In this document: one piece after another, positions 9,213-18,113 of the stretch
How the letters are laid out: every line of letters starts with the position of its first letter
Numbering within the stretch: the first letter of the stretch is position 1
IMG/VR virus record: IMGVR_UViG_3300041402_000058
Location: 1-31,931 of that record
Reading direction: 5' to 3' (one strand)
Source: a virus
DNA length: 31,931 nt
Made by a program: the position numbers and the translations under genes
Notes under the pieces: model-generated
Told to the model about the DNA's origin: nothing
Seen by the model: the letters and a program-made list of their open reading frames with translations, nothing else
Databases searched by the model: none

Positions 9213-11259
9213 CTGTATTAAACTCCGGGGTAATGGTCAGGATTGACAGAGGCAAAGGGTCGATCTGCCGGATTGCAACCTGACCGTTATCATTCCAATC
9301 GGGTTGAATGTTCACTCGCTCCTCAAACGTCTTCAGTGTTATCGGGTCGTAACCATCCGAATCAAAGCGAGGTTTAATCTCGATCAGGTTGTCGAAATCA
9401 GGACCAACAAATCCACCACGGGAATTCTGAACATTGATCGCAACTTCAGATACGTTAAGCTTTCGCATCTGTGTTGAGATCTGAGCAGTGTCGATGGCGA
9501 GGGTGAAGATATCACAGTCATATCCAAGTCCGACATGAACAATGCTGGCAGCTCTAGGCAAGGTTATCGCTCCACCAGATACCACCAGATCATTGACCAC
9601 GTTCCCGTCAGACAAGACGGCAACAGTCTCTCCTTCAAGGTGATCAAGACCAGAGATCGCAGTGGTTGCCACACCATCGTAGCTCAACCCTGAATCAACG
9701 AAGAACGGCACTTCTGGTGAGCTGATGAATCGAGGCTCAAGCCTTTCGACATACCTGACATCCGATCCATCAATGGTGCGCTTCACGACGAAGTAAGCAG
9801 CATCCCGATCACCCTCGGCAACAACCGCAACAGACTCATAGAATCCCTTGGTGTCATGCCTATGCCACGCCCACACCTGATGCTCTTTCTGATACGTCAG
9901 ACCCAACAAGGCACCGTCACTCATGACGCACCAGATGACACCATACGGCTCATCTGCATACGCCATATCAACCACGGTCCGATCTTCGAACAGATGGTTT
10001 GCCATGATGGATAAATCGTTCCCAGCGTATCTACCTGACTCAATACCGAAGTTCAAATCACGCAGCTTGTTGCTCTTGCCTTGCACGAAAATCACAGAGT
10101 CATTGACGATCGCCGGTCTGATTCTGCTTGCCCCTGTTTCACCCTGCGGTCGTGCCCCAATGGTGCTGGGTGTCAGAACAAAATCCTGACCCTCACTTAT
10201 CCGGTAAGGTGCGCCAGATGTCAGCAACACAAGATCCTCAACAGCAACGATGTGGCGGATCTCGTTGACCTGTCTACTGCTGATGGTGAACGTTATCGCG
10301 TCATCATCCCTGACCGGCGTCGATGATCTCAGAGAGTTGAATATTCCCGTCTGACTTGTGAAGAAAGTTTGAGGAAGGTTGTCGGTGTTGGCGAAGAGTT
10401 TGCGTTGCTGATAATAACCCACGACACCAGGATAATTCCCAGCGGTGCTGATCGGGGTGTTTTCTTCAGGGGGAGTTCTGGCTGTATCCGGTGCAATGTT
10501 GTAGTCTTCAAATAGTTCGTTTACAGACTCACCAATGAAACCGTATATCCCTGTACCATTGGAGGGATCTTTGTATATGGTATAAAATGCAGCACCAGCG
10601 ACCGCTGTCCAAGTTATCTTGACACCGGCTGTCACATCCAATGATGGTGTGGTGATACTGGATTCAGCTGATATCAATGACTCAACACCGTCATCATCTG
10701 TTGCTGTAACCACATACCGATATGTTTTATTATTCGTACCGGCTCCCGTGCCAACCGCAACCGTAACAAGTCCTGTTGGTACGGTGACTGTGGATGCAAA
10801 GTTGATTACATCCAGAGTCCAGTTATCATCAGCAATCCGACCGAGATCCCGAACAGCATGGTTCCTGTGAGCCAGGGTCATGACATCGGCGGATTGTGTG
10901 AAATTGATATCGAATACTTCGCTCTCAAGATAAGGCGTTACCAGTTCGAAAAGAGCCGGTCCCACACCATCGAGAACATAAGCACCGTCGCGGATAACCC
11001 GCATTATTTGATCACCGAACTCCAAGATATACGTCTGCTCAGTGTTGAATTCAAAAGGAATAAGTCTGGTCTGTTTGGTGGAATCCTTGACCTCACCGAC
11101 GAACCTCATGCCGGGGCGATTGTGAACCCCACCCTGCGCCCTGATGATGAAGTTGCGACAAATCACAAGACCCGTTGCATATCGAGCAAGATCAGCCCTG
11201 TGATGAAGAGCGGGATCAAGTTCACCAGAGGAAAAGCTTCTGAGGGTATTCTTAGCCAT
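9205..11259 (-). CDS. Tail tubular protein B-like / tail nozzle, 684 aa
   Basis: A 684-residue protein opening MAKNTLRSFSSGELDPAL, followed by RYATGLVICRNFIIRAQGGVHNRPG, a hallmark opening of the podovirus tail nozzle family (T7 gp12-type). A PFEFNTEQTYILEFGD stretch follows at about residues 68-83. Residues of about 157-265 form a separate beta-rich insert with TVPTGLVTV and YRYVVTATDDDGVES, resembling a fibronectin/Ig-like module. The remaining beta-rich body fits a tail-tip propeller. It follows the tail tubular A-like gene with only TAG-G-ATG between them, a coupled pair, and precedes the ejection proteins. It likely forms the distal tail tube. Confidence 0.9.
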   Translation of the reverse strand: MAKNTLRSFSSGELDPALHHRADLARYATGLVICRNFIIRAQGGVHNRPGMRFVGEVKDSTKQTRLIPFEFNTEQTYILEFGDQIMRVIRDGAYVLDGVGPALFELVTPYLESEVFDINFTQSADVMTLAHRNHAVRDLGRIADDNWTLDVINFASTVTVPTGLVTVAVGTGAGTNNKTYRYVVTATDDDGVESLISAESSITTPSLDVTAGVKITWTAVAGAAFYTIYKDPSNGTGIYGFIGESVNELFEDYNIAPDTARTPPEENTPISTAGNYPGVVGYYQQRKLFANTDNLPQTFFTSQTGIFNSLRSSTPVRDDDAITFTISSRQVNEIRHIVAVEDLVLLTSGAPYRISEGQDFVLTPSTIGARPQGETGASRIRPAIVNDSVIFVQGKSNKLRDLNFGIESGRYAGNDLSIMANHLFEDRTVVDMAYADEPYGVIWCVMSDGALLGLTYQKEHQVWAWHRHDTKGFYESVAVVAEGDRDAAYFVVKRTIDGSDVRYVERLEPRFISSPEVPFFVDSGLSYDGVATTAISGLDHLEGETVAVLSDGNVVNDLVVSGGAITLPRAASIVHVGLGYDCDIFTLAIDTAQISTQMRKLNVSEVAINVQNSRGGFVGPDFDNLIEIKPRFDSDGYDPITLKTFEERVNIQPDWNDNGQVAIRQIDPLPLSILTITPEFNTGG

Positions 11260-11260
11260 C

Positions 11261-11917
11261 CTACAACCTCGCAGAGATGAGACAGGGTTGACGCTTCTCG
11301 GCTCTTTTCTGTTCGTTCATGTTCCCGGCAACAGCTGACGATATTGCTGCGCTGTAAAGCTGCAAAGCATCGTTACGCATCTTCATCCCAAAGTCGCCGC
11401 CCATTATGGGAACAGCAACTAGGGATGCCAGATAATGAACGAATGCCGTCACCAGCAACGGATCAAATCTCTCGACAACGGTTTCGTCTTTGACATACAC
11501 ACCGAACGCATCGATCTGATCAGTGGCGATAATGGGACCATCTCCCGTGCCACTTTGGATCTCGAACGGTAGATTGAATTCAGGTTTGAAAAAGTCACAG
11601 GTGGGACCGGAAGCTTCGAATATCCTTCCGATAGGTGCGTTGAAGGATGAGTAATCAGCGGTGACCATCTTCAGGTTGAGACAATCACCGGGGTACTTGT
11701 AGGCGTATGCCCACCGGAGAGGTACAGTGGTCAGCAGTTGCAAGGCGACAGACTTCCGAGCAAACTGCCAATCTGAATCACGGAGGATGAACTTTCGAGC
11801 AATGTCAAAATGAAGCTTGCACTGCTGAGCTTCGATACTGTTCTCGGTCAAACTGTTAATACTCTTCCCCCGAACAGAGGCAAGTGACATGTTGCAAATC
11901 TCGATTACACTGGACAT
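11261..11917 (-). CDS. Tail tubular protein A-like head-tail adaptor
   Basis: A 218-residue protein. The N-terminal pattern IEICNMSLASVRGKSINSLTENS followed by ARKFILRDSDWQFARKSVALQLL is typical of phage tail tubular protein A (T7 gp11-type) and its adaptor relatives. In these a helical N-terminus binds the portal ring and a beta domain contacts the nozzle. The WAYAYKYPGDCLNLKMV segment is also family-like. The gene sits directly upstream of the nozzle gene. AGGAGG lies just ahead of the ATG at 11917. It is expected to form a dodecameric ring between portal and nozzle. Confidence 0.88.
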   Translation of the reverse strand: MSSVIEICNMSLASVRGKSINSLTENSIEAQQCKLHFDIARKFILRDSDWQFARKSVALQLLTTVPLRWAYAYKYPGDCLNLKMVTADYSSFNAPIGRIFEASGPTCDFFKPEFNLPFEIQSGTGDGPIIATDQIDAFGVYVKDETVVERFDPLLVTAFVHYLASLVAVPIMGGDFGMKMRNDALQLYSAAISSAVAGNMNEQKRAEKRQPCLISARL

Positions 11918-11943
11918 TGACGCCTCCTGTCAGGGGGAAGATG

Positions 11944-12183
11944 TTACAGGGTTTCGATATCAGCCGTGCTCGACTCAGCATCTTCACCCATGAAGGACTG
12001 AGTGGTGTCATTCGGCTTCTTGGAACTGGATCGACTCGGTTTCTCTTTGAACTCATCCAACCAACTCGGAAGCTTTCCTTTCGGGATCGCCTTTGCGGTC
12101 ACCACGAACCCATGTCGAGGGTGACCGGGCTCACGAAGAACCCCGCCAAAGAAACCTTTCTTTGTGACCTTATATGTTGGCAT
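11944..12183 (-). CDS. Small conserved virion-region protein, 79 aa
   Basis: A 79-residue protein starting MPTYKVTKKGFFGGVLREPG. A compact basic N-terminal half (to about residue 45, ending PSWLDEF) is followed by a Ser/Asp/Glu-rich tail that looks disordered. Similar small proteins often lie between cement and tail-adaptor genes in podoviruses, but I cannot assign a function. The ATG at 12183 is preferred to GTG 12186 because AGGAG stands 6 bases upstream. A strong hairpin terminator lies just upstream of this gene, so it may be expressed less than the capsid genes unless it has its own promoter. Confidence 0.75.
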   Translation of the reverse strand: MPTYKVTKKGFFGGVLREPGHPRHGFVVTAKAIPKGKLPSWLDEFKEKPSRSSSKKPNDTTQSFMGEDAESSTADIETL

Positions 12184-12201
12184 CACTACTCCTTCTGAAA
12201 A

Positions 12202-12227
12202 AGGGAGCCGGTGTTACCCGGCTCCCT
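12202..12227 (-). terminator. Intrinsic terminator after the cement gene
   Basis: A perfect 10-bp stem (12202-12211 with 12218-12227, arms AGGGAGCCGG/CCGGCTCCCT) with a 6-base loop is followed, on the minus strand, by TTTTTC. It lies 5 bases past the stop of the cement gene and upstream of the 79-aa gene. It is a textbook rho-independent terminator inside the late block, and probably a partial one that sets high capsid and low tail transcript levels. Confidence 0.85.
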
Positions 12228-12232
12228 GATGT

Positions 12233-12670
12233 TTATGCGCCGGTCACGTTGGTCTGATTGCCGCCGGTGATCCCCGCCGTGATGTTGCCGAGGGTCGGGT
12301 CGGTGCCGACGACAGTGTACCTGACGCCGAGATATCGACCGAGGACGCCGTTCGGGAGCATCTGCATGAACGTCTGCTTCCCGGCGACCAGGTCAGCGAG
12401 AAGGATGCTCTCGGTGGCCAGAACGGTGCTGGAAGACAGATCAGCGTTCGCACTGGTTTCGAGGGTGACCGTGAGACTGGTCAGGGTGTTGAAATCCGAA
12501 GTGACCTGAATGAGGACGGGAACGGGATTACCGTCACCAACGTCACCGTGAAGAGGGGCTTTGGCGTCGAAGGGGGTGCCGCGAACACCGAGGTCAATCA
12601 CGTTGGTACTGATCGCGGTTGCGATGATCGCCTGAGCATCCGAGAAAAGTTGCTGTTCCGAGAAAATCAT
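12233..12670 (-). CDS. Bbp16-like capsid cement (decoration) protein
   Basis: A 145-residue beta-rich protein with the N-terminal pattern LFSDAQAIIATAISTNVIDLG, followed by VPVLIQVTSDFNTLTSLTVTLETS and a Gly/Thr-rich C-terminus. This matches the Bbp16-type capsid cement family of BPP-1-like phages, which stabilises the capsid lattice. It follows the major capsid gene and has an AAAGGAG ribosome site. It is bounded upstream by a 12-bp stem-loop and downstream by a terminator, so it can be expressed with the capsid gene as a discrete transcript end. Confidence 0.82.
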   Translation of the reverse strand: MIFSEQQLFSDAQAIIATAISTNVIDLGVRGTPFDAKAPLHGDVGDGNPVPVLIQVTSDFNTLTSLTVTLETSANADLSSSTVLATESILLADLVAGKQTFMQMLPNGVLGRYLGVRYTVVGTDPTLGNITAGITGGNQTNVTGA

Positions 12671-12691
12671 TACGCTTCTCCTTTATCCTGG

Positions 12692-12720
12692 TGAAGCCGG
12701 GTCACTCGGACCCGGCTTCA
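12692..12720 (-). other. Perfect 12-bp stem-loop between capsid and cement genes
   Basis: TGAAGCCGGGTC (12692-12703) pairs with GACCCGGCTTCA (12709-12720) around a 5-base loop. No T-run follows on either strand, so it is unlikely to be a simple intrinsic terminator. It may protect the 3' end of the capsid message or act as a processing site. Confidence 0.7.
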
Positions 12721-12726
12721 AAGTTG

Positions 12727-13731
12727 TTAAAGACCGATGACCCGTTCCTCGGTGTTGATGAGAGCATCGGTTTCACGGATCGGGATGCCACGATAGGTCA
12801 TGACCTCCTTACCTTCGATCTCCATCGGCTTCAGACGAACGAAGGAGTCGGAAGTACCAGCATTGGTTGCCAGGGCGTCGAGAGCTTCGAGGACATCGCG
12901 GTTGCAGTAGATGGCGAGACTGCCACCAGCAACCCGGCGATTCTGGAGTTGGTAGAATGCTTTCCGCATGAAGTCGTACAGAGCGACAGCACCACCAGCC
13001 ATGTCGCTGACGTCAATGTTGGCGATGCGGGAGACGTATCGCCAATCTTTTACAGCAAGACCGACGTTCCACGTGAACATCTCCTCCATTGCGAAATAAG
13101 GATTACCGGCGGCGTCCTCGACACGCTGCTCTCCTTTATCCTCGCGTTCAACACCACCCTGAGTACCTTCAGGATAGAGAAGATGACATTGGGAATCACC
13201 CCATGTGACGAACCAGATCGAGGTGTTGTCGGAGTCAGTACCCCCGGCGTCGATGATCTGGTTGCCGTTCGGAGCATTCTTGTCGTTGAACCGAGGGGCG
13301 AAACCCATGAATTGCTCGGGATCGGACGCCGTGTTGCCGTAGAAGAGACGGGTCGCAACCTCCTGACTGATCGCTTCAAGAAAACTGCGACCCTCGGTCA
13401 AACGAACGTTTCCGGGGTTCTTTGCCAACCTCAGAAGCCGACTGTCGATTGTGCTCAAACCTTCAACAAAACCGGTGGTGTCGGTAACCTGTGCTTGGGT
13501 TCCCTTGCTCTGTAAGATGCCCTGGTACAGCTTGCCCCAAGTAACGGCAGGCAGACCGGTCTGGACGCTGTGAAGATGACGAGTACCCTGATTGCATTCC
13601 ATAGCCAGAGCATCATCAAGAATAGGGTTCATCTCGCTGAGCATTTGGATGATGTCAGCCGCCGTGCCATCGGGGTTCTGTTTCTTGTAGATGTCGATCA
13701 GATCGACAAACTTTGCACCCAGAATAGACAT
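12727..13731 (-). CDS. Major capsid protein (Bbp17-like)
   Basis: A 334-residue protein. The opening FVDLIDIYKKQNPDGTAADIIQMLSEMNPILDDA and the central GNTASDPEQFMGFAPRFN segment are typical of the BPP-1/Bbp17 family of HK97-fold capsid proteins. A later segment, SLAIYCNRDVLEALDALA, also fits, as does the C-terminal YRGIPIRETDALI. About 330 residues is the usual length for this family, which is made without a large cleaved propeptide. AAAGGAG lies upstream of the ATG. The gene follows the scaffold gene and precedes the cement gene, the standard head cassette order. Confidence 0.92.
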   Translation of the reverse strand: MSILGAKFVDLIDIYKKQNPDGTAADIIQMLSEMNPILDDALAMECNQGTRHLHSVQTGLPAVTWGKLYQGILQSKGTQAQVTDTTGFVEGLSTIDSRLLRLAKNPGNVRLTEGRSFLEAISQEVATRLFYGNTASDPEQFMGFAPRFNDKNAPNGNQIIDAGGTDSDNTSIWFVTWGDSQCHLLYPEGTQGGVEREDKGEQRVEDAAGNPYFAMEEMFTWNVGLAVKDWRYVSRIANIDVSDMAGGAVALYDFMRKAFYQLQNRRVAGGSLAIYCNRDVLEALDALATNAGTSDSFVRLKPMEIEGKEVMTYRGIPIRETDALINTEERVIGL

Positions 13732-13743
13732 GATTGATCTCCT

Positions 13744-14373
13744 TTATTTGGGTTGATCGTTGGGGTAAAGTCTTTCAGATAGAGTTCTTGCTTTCGCAAC
13801 GGGACTGCCGCTACCAGGTTGATCCTCCTGAGTCAACTTGCCGATCTTGAGAAACATTCGAACGATCTCAGGGTGAGATCCCGCACCAGAGTCATGCAGG
13901 AACTGCGACAGTTCAGGGGTGCCGAACTTCTCGATCGCAGTCTTGGCGATGCCGATGTTCTGATCGAAGTCATCGCCGCCGATCTCCTTGTCGGCCTTGG
14001 TGCTGTCAGCCCATCCGGTGATCACCTCGGAAAACTGATCCTGCTGCGTCTGAGCAAACGATTGAACATGCTCTGCCTGGAGATCGACAAGTTTCTGGGC
14101 ATTCGCCTGAGTCATGCCCAACTCTTTGAAAAGAGGGAGGGCTTTGTCAAGCAGTGCCGAGTCAACTTCGACCCCTTCGGGCATTGCAAATTCCGCATAC
14201 TCTTCGGGAGGCAGTTCGTTGTCGTCCGGTTTGTCAGCGGCTTTGTCGTTCTTCTCGGTATCACCAGCGTCAGCAGACTCGTCAGCAGGTTTCGCAGGAG
14301 TATCGAGAAGGGTTTCCTGGTCTGTAACTTGGTCGTCCGAGGCAGAGTCGTCTGCCATTTCGGGATCAGCCAT
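13744..14373 (-). CDS. Scaffolding (capsid assembly) protein
   Basis: A 209-residue, strongly acidic protein: residues 1-60 are rich in Asp, Glu, Ala and Ser (MADPEMADDSASDDQ...). A helical middle contains LDKALPLFKELGMTQANAQKLVDLQAEH, and the C-terminus is KARTLSERLYPNDQPK. Acidic disordered N-terminus, helical core and a basic-ended tail just upstream of the capsid gene are the usual signs of a scaffolding protein, which binds capsid subunits during procapsid assembly and then leaves. The start overlaps the stop of the Bbp19-like gene. Confidence 0.88.
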   Translation of the reverse strand: MADPEMADDSASDDQVTDQETLLDTPAKPADESADAGDTEKNDKAADKPDDNELPPEEYAEFAMPEGVEVDSALLDKALPLFKELGMTQANAQKLVDLQAEHVQSFAQTQQDQFSEVITGWADSTKADKEIGGDDFDQNIGIAKTAIEKFGTPELSQFLHDSGAGSHPEIVRMFLKIGKLTQEDQPGSGSPVAKARTLSERLYPNDQPK

Positions 14374-14650
14374 TTTCGTTCTCCTTCATCATGAGTTGAT
14401 ATGAACCGGGCGCATGAGTCATGATGTCAGCCTGCAACATCAACCCCTGGTTACGTCCACCTTCGTTGAATATGGTTTGGTTGCTCTGCCCGGTGAACGA
14501 GCATTGGTAAATCCGAGCACGACAGAGCAGCTTGCACATGAACCGTCTGCCTTCTGCACTAGACATCACGAACCGGATATCTTCAGTTTCCTGAAGAACC
14601 CTCAGTTTAGCCTTTTCACGTGCTTCCTCTTTAACCTCATCACTGGGCAT
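14366..14650 (-). CDS. Bbp19-like phage protein
   Basis: A 94-residue protein. The pattern DIRFVMSSAEGRRFMCKLL, then SFTGQSNQTIFNEGGRNQGLMLQADI, is the signature of the Bbp19-like family. Such proteins are small and common, and are encoded beside the portal and scaffold genes in podoviruses; their molecular role is not settled. The gene overlaps the portal stop by 11 bases and the scaffold start by 8 bases, so all three are probably translated in a coupled way. Three cysteines occur near the centre of the protein. Confidence 0.85.
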   Translation of the reverse strand: MPSDEVKEEAREKAKLRVLQETEDIRFVMSSAEGRRFMCKLLCRARIYQCSFTGQSNQTIFNEGGRNQGLMLQADIMTHAPGSYQLMMKENENG

Positions 14651-16337
14651 TAGTGGGTACTCCTGCTCTTCTCATCATGTCAGTCAATGCGTTCTTACCT
14701 TCGGTATCCGTCTCAGACAGCTCCTTGGCAGATTTGCTCATCTGAGGACCAACAGCGGCACGTTGAGCGGCAGCAACCTGTTCAGCTTCCGCAGCAACTG
14801 CTGCCTTGAACTGATCGTCAGTCTTGATGATGTCGGGGGATACACCGATGGATTCAGCATACTGATCGACGCTTGCAGCAGCATCAAACTTGTGACGCGC
14901 TTCAGGCCACACACCAGCGATGTCGCTGATGTACCCGGCGACATTCTCAAGAGCACTGGCTTCAACGAGCCGCTGAGCCTGAGCGAGAACAGAGATGTAT
15001 TCGACCTTGATCGCCTTCTCGCTCAGCACATCGGGGATCTGACCAAAGATACCGGCATCAAGACCGATCTCAAAAGTACGATCAATCAACGGATCAAGCA
15101 GCTCATTATGTAGACGCTCAAGCACGGGACCAAGCATCAAGAGCTTTTCCTCATGTCTCTCGGAGATCTCACGTGCTGTGATCTGTCGCCGGTTGGTATT
15201 TGCCAGCATCAGGAACAGATCGACGTAGAATGATTTGTCAATGCGATTTTCGACACGGGCGATGTCAGCGTTCATGTCCTGAATCTTCGGGTCAAACTGA
15301 TAAGCAGGACGCAGGCCATCAGTAGAGCTACCATCGACAAAGCTGATCTCACCGGGGATCAACCCTGGAGAGATGACGTTGCGAAGGTTCGCAGGGGCTA
15401 TCATGTGAGGGTCATTGCGTTTCTCAATACCCTCATAGAGCATCTTCTCAGAAAGCTGAAGACCCTTCACATCACCGATCGCATCGATACCAGGGCAAGA
15501 CGTACCATATACATCTTCCCCTGTGACTTCCCACCTGGGGTTCATCATGGGGAAGCCATCGAAACCGCTTTCCCTGAGGAACTGATCCTGCGTGTTGTTC
15601 TTCTTGCTGGCTCGTTCGTAATAGACGCTGCGGAACCGCTTGTCTTTTGCCAACGGGCTCATGTGATCGCGGTCATCGTTGGGCTCGATCATGTGAATGA
15701 CGTCAACCCATGCCTCAGTGTTACCTGTGTCCCACTGATTCTGAACACTCTTGCTGCACTGATCGTAACCGAACTGATCGACCACCTGGCTGACAGAAAG
15801 TTGATACTCTCTCGCCCATGTGTCAACCTGATCCTTACCATTCAAACCGAGGAAATACGAGCCGACTGTGTATGTCTTGGTCCTGATGACGTTATCGAAG
15901 TCTTCGAACACACCCAGAGATGCAGTACCGAAGACGCTAAGTTCCTGGTAAACATTGTGCAGGGAATTGTACAGATTCGACTGATTGAATATCTCACGCA
16001 TAATACGCTCAACACTCACCAACCACGCCTTCACTTCTGGCAGGTTCATCAGCTCTTTGTCGTTCATTGCCAGCTTGAACCATGGTCGAGCGGGTGACGT
16101 GATACCTGCCATCATGCCGGATGCAATGGTTCTGACTGCTCTGCGAGAAGTGTTATTGATTTGCTTGGTGTTGCGCCTGTCACCCTTGTTCCGGTCACTG
16201 ACGAGAAACCTGCCACGATTGGCAAGATGATAATCAGACAGCTCACGCCACAGAGAAATGAATGAAGTTCTCTCAGACTTGAGATTATTCAGTCTCTTGT
16301 TGAAGTGCTGCTTTCGATTGATTGCAACAGCCATCAT
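14640..16337 (-). CDS. Head-to-tail connector portal protein
   Basis: A 565-residue protein matching podovirus connectors: FNKRLNNLKSERTSFISLWRELSDY, IASGMMAGITSPARPWFKL, then a long central domain (WEVTGEDVYGTSCPGIDAIGDVK) and a helical C-terminal part with RRQITAREISERHEEKLLMLGPVLERLHNELLDPLI. It forms the dodecameric DNA channel at the capsid vertex. The length is usual for the family. The ATG at 16337 shares one base with the stop of the upstream gene (TGATG); a second in-frame ATG at 16334 is possible. Alanine-rich residues near the C-terminus may extend into the capsid. Confidence 0.92.
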   Translation of the reverse strand: MMAVAINRKQHFNKRLNNLKSERTSFISLWRELSDYHLANRGRFLVSDRNKGDRRNTKQINNTSRRAVRTIASGMMAGITSPARPWFKLAMNDKELMNLPEVKAWLVSVERIMREIFNQSNLYNSLHNVYQELSVFGTASLGVFEDFDNVIRTKTYTVGSYFLGLNGKDQVDTWAREYQLSVSQVVDQFGYDQCSKSVQNQWDTGNTEAWVDVIHMIEPNDDRDHMSPLAKDKRFRSVYYERASKKNNTQDQFLRESGFDGFPMMNPRWEVTGEDVYGTSCPGIDAIGDVKGLQLSEKMLYEGIEKRNDPHMIAPANLRNVISPGLIPGEISFVDGSSTDGLRPAYQFDPKIQDMNADIARVENRIDKSFYVDLFLMLANTNRRQITAREISERHEEKLLMLGPVLERLHNELLDPLIDRTFEIGLDAGIFGQIPDVLSEKAIKVEYISVLAQAQRLVEASALENVAGYISDIAGVWPEARHKFDAAASVDQYAESIGVSPDIIKTDDQFKAAVAAEAEQVAAAQRAAVGPQMSKSAKELSETDTEGKNALTDMMRRAGVPTNAQ

Positions 16338-16549
16338 CAGCCTCCGAGCAAAGTCTTCTGCTGAGGTGTCGCTTGGTCAACCAGACCACGGGGACCAGTC
16401 AAAAGGGTTCCCCCTGCAGTTGCACCTCTGCGTCTTGCAGCTTCCCTGCGGGCACCTTCTCCCGACGATTGCGAAGGCAGTGATGCCGGGGTAGGTGCTG
16501 CTGGTACTGGTGCCGGTGCTGATGGTGCCCTGCCGCCGCCTCCACACAT
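16337..16549 (-). CDS. Small Pro/Ala/Gly-rich protein before the portal gene
   Basis: A 70-residue low-complexity protein starting MCGGGGRAPSAPAPVPAAP, followed by an Arg/Ala-rich stretch and a C-terminus of RGLVDQATPQQKTLLGG. Similar short MCGGG-type proteins are often found next to portal genes in podoviruses, without known function. A strong AGGAGG ribosome site precedes it, and its TGA overlaps the portal ATG. The coding call rests on the ribosome site, the coupling and the recognisable composition. The conserved Cys2 might be structurally important, but it is not a lipobox. Confidence 0.75.
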   Translation of the reverse strand: MCGGGGRAPSAPAPVPAAPTPASLPSQSSGEGARREAARRRGATAGGTLLTGPRGLVDQATPQQKTLLGG

Positions 16550-16583
16550 ATGTCATACCTCCTCGTTTTAAACTATTCAGAAA

Positions 16584-18113
16584 TCAATCTAACCTATCCA
16601 GTACGCTTCTTGCAACCTTTTTTGTAGGTATGCCCCTCGCAGTCCTGTGATCGGTATCGGGAATAAGCAGCGGATGCACATGATCAGCAAAGGTCAGACC
16701 CAAAGCATCAGCCCAATCAGGTGAACCGATTCCCCGCTTCTTCATGTCCTTCTTCTTCTCGATGACCAGTTGATCTCTTTCATTGTGCCCGAATTCACGA
16801 TTCGTCAACTCAGCTTCAAGACGGGGATTGTCCTTGATTGCTCCACCAGCGAACAGCCACTTACCCATTCGACCCCACATCTCGGATGCTCTGTTCTTGT
16901 AAGCTTTCTCATCGGATGCTGTCTCACCGAAACCAACATCGAAAGCATTGTAACCGAGCTGACGCAGACGATCACCAATAGGACCACCCATCGCACCAGA
17001 GTCAACGAATATGATGTAAGGTTTGTGTCTCCGCAGAACCTCAGCAACCTTGCTGACGAATCTCATGCTATCGCGGGTCTTCTCGCCGGGGATCTTGTAA
17101 GTCATCTCCGACCGAGCATCAAATCCCCTACGGAACTGGATGATGCTGTCATCATCACCACCCCTGGAGCAGTCAATGCCACAGATCAAAGGATCTTCAG
17201 GGTAATAGCGAATCTCACGCTTCTGAGCATCATGGACGATGTCATTGGGGATGAACTGCATGTCCCCGGCTTTCGGAAACCTGCCGAGGATACGAACGCG
17301 CACAAAGTCAGAGTCTTCACCATAGTCATCGATCCAACGTTGGAGAAGTTTCTTGTTGGTCATCTTCGCTGTGCGGCTGTCGATCTGTCTCAGTGTCCAG
17401 TGCTTCTTGATATCACCGTTGAAGATCTCATGGAACTTGCCGCTGTTCCTGGTAGGGTTGCCGAATACAAAGTGCATCGGCTCACCGTCCGTCTTGCCAC
17501 CCTCAGCAACCTCGTAGATCTTGTTCGGTACGGCTGAGCCTTCGTCAAAGACGTAGTAGGGTGTGGAGCTTGCTTCATGCAGACCAGCAAAGGATTCACT
17601 GTTTTCCTCGCGGCATGTCTGAGCGTCGCAGCGCCACGTCTCCGAGTGACCGTGGCGATAGATCGACATGCTACCGCGACCGTTGTTGTATTCGAACCAA
17701 TGACCCGTCATGCACATCTTGCGCCACTTACCAAGCTCACCCCATGTCTTGGTGCGGAGCTGATCGGATGTATTGGCAGTGACCACACCTTTGCTGTGCG
17801 GTCTGGTGGAAGCGATGAACAGGATGATCCACGCAGTAAGGGCTGACTTGCCAATGCCGTGCCCGCTGGCAATGCCAAACTGGATCGGGTCACAAGGAGT
17901 GAAGCCGTCAAAGGCTCGATCCTTGATCTGCCTGCCCCATTCTTCAAGCAGCTCCATCTGCCACTGATCAGGACCGTCGAAGTTCTCCAGGGGTGTGTTC
18001 TTCTCACCCCATGGGAACGCCCACAGTACGAATCCGAGCGGATCGTCGTAATACGCAGCGCAGTCTGCCGCTATCTCAGCGTCAACGTTGCTTATGTGAC
18101 CAGGATGGCTCAC
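16584..18113 (-). CDS. terL: Terminase large subunit
   Basis: A 509-residue packaging motor. The ATPase half shows Walker A SGHGIGKS (about 83-90) and Walker B YYVFDEGSA (D190, E191). The nuclease half shows the RNase H-like acids CGIDCSRGGDD (D314), IIFVDSGAMGG (D371) and SPDWADALGLTFA (D466/D469). It cuts concatemeric DNA and pumps it into the procapsid through the portal. The start is GTG at 18113, overlapping the TGA of the small basic gene upstream (GTGA). The gene is complete and the catalytic positions appear intact. Confidence 0.95.
   Translation of the reverse strand: MSHPGHISNVDAEIAADCAAYYDDPLGFVLWAFPWGEKNTPLENFDGPDQWQMELLEEWGRQIKDRAFDGFTPCDPIQFGIASGHGIGKSALTAWIILFIASTRPHSKGVVTANTSDQLRTKTWGELGKWRKMCMTGHWFEYNNGRGSMSIYRHGHSETWRCDAQTCREENSESFAGLHEASSTPYYVFDEGSAVPNKIYEVAEGGKTDGEPMHFVFGNPTRNSGKFHEIFNGDIKKHWTLRQIDSRTAKMTNKKLLQRWIDDYGEDSDFVRVRILGRFPKAGDMQFIPNDIVHDAQKREIRYYPEDPLICGIDCSRGGDDDSIIQFRRGFDARSEMTYKIPGEKTRDSMRFVSKVAEVLRRHKPYIIFVDSGAMGGPIGDRLRQLGYNAFDVGFGETASDEKAYKNRASEMWGRMGKWLFAGGAIKDNPRLEAELTNREFGHNERDQLVIEKKKDMKKRGIGSPDWADALGLTFADHVHPLLIPDTDHRTARGIPTKKVARSVLDRLD

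Noticed and set aside
12691-13515. 274-residue rightward frame across the capsid gene
   Set aside because: Shadow of the major capsid gene; the leftward product has clear family signatures and a ribosome site.
15405-17537. Rightward frames opposite portal and terminase (15405-16097, 16770-17537)
   Set aside because: Shadows of strongly supported leftward genes; no start signals.
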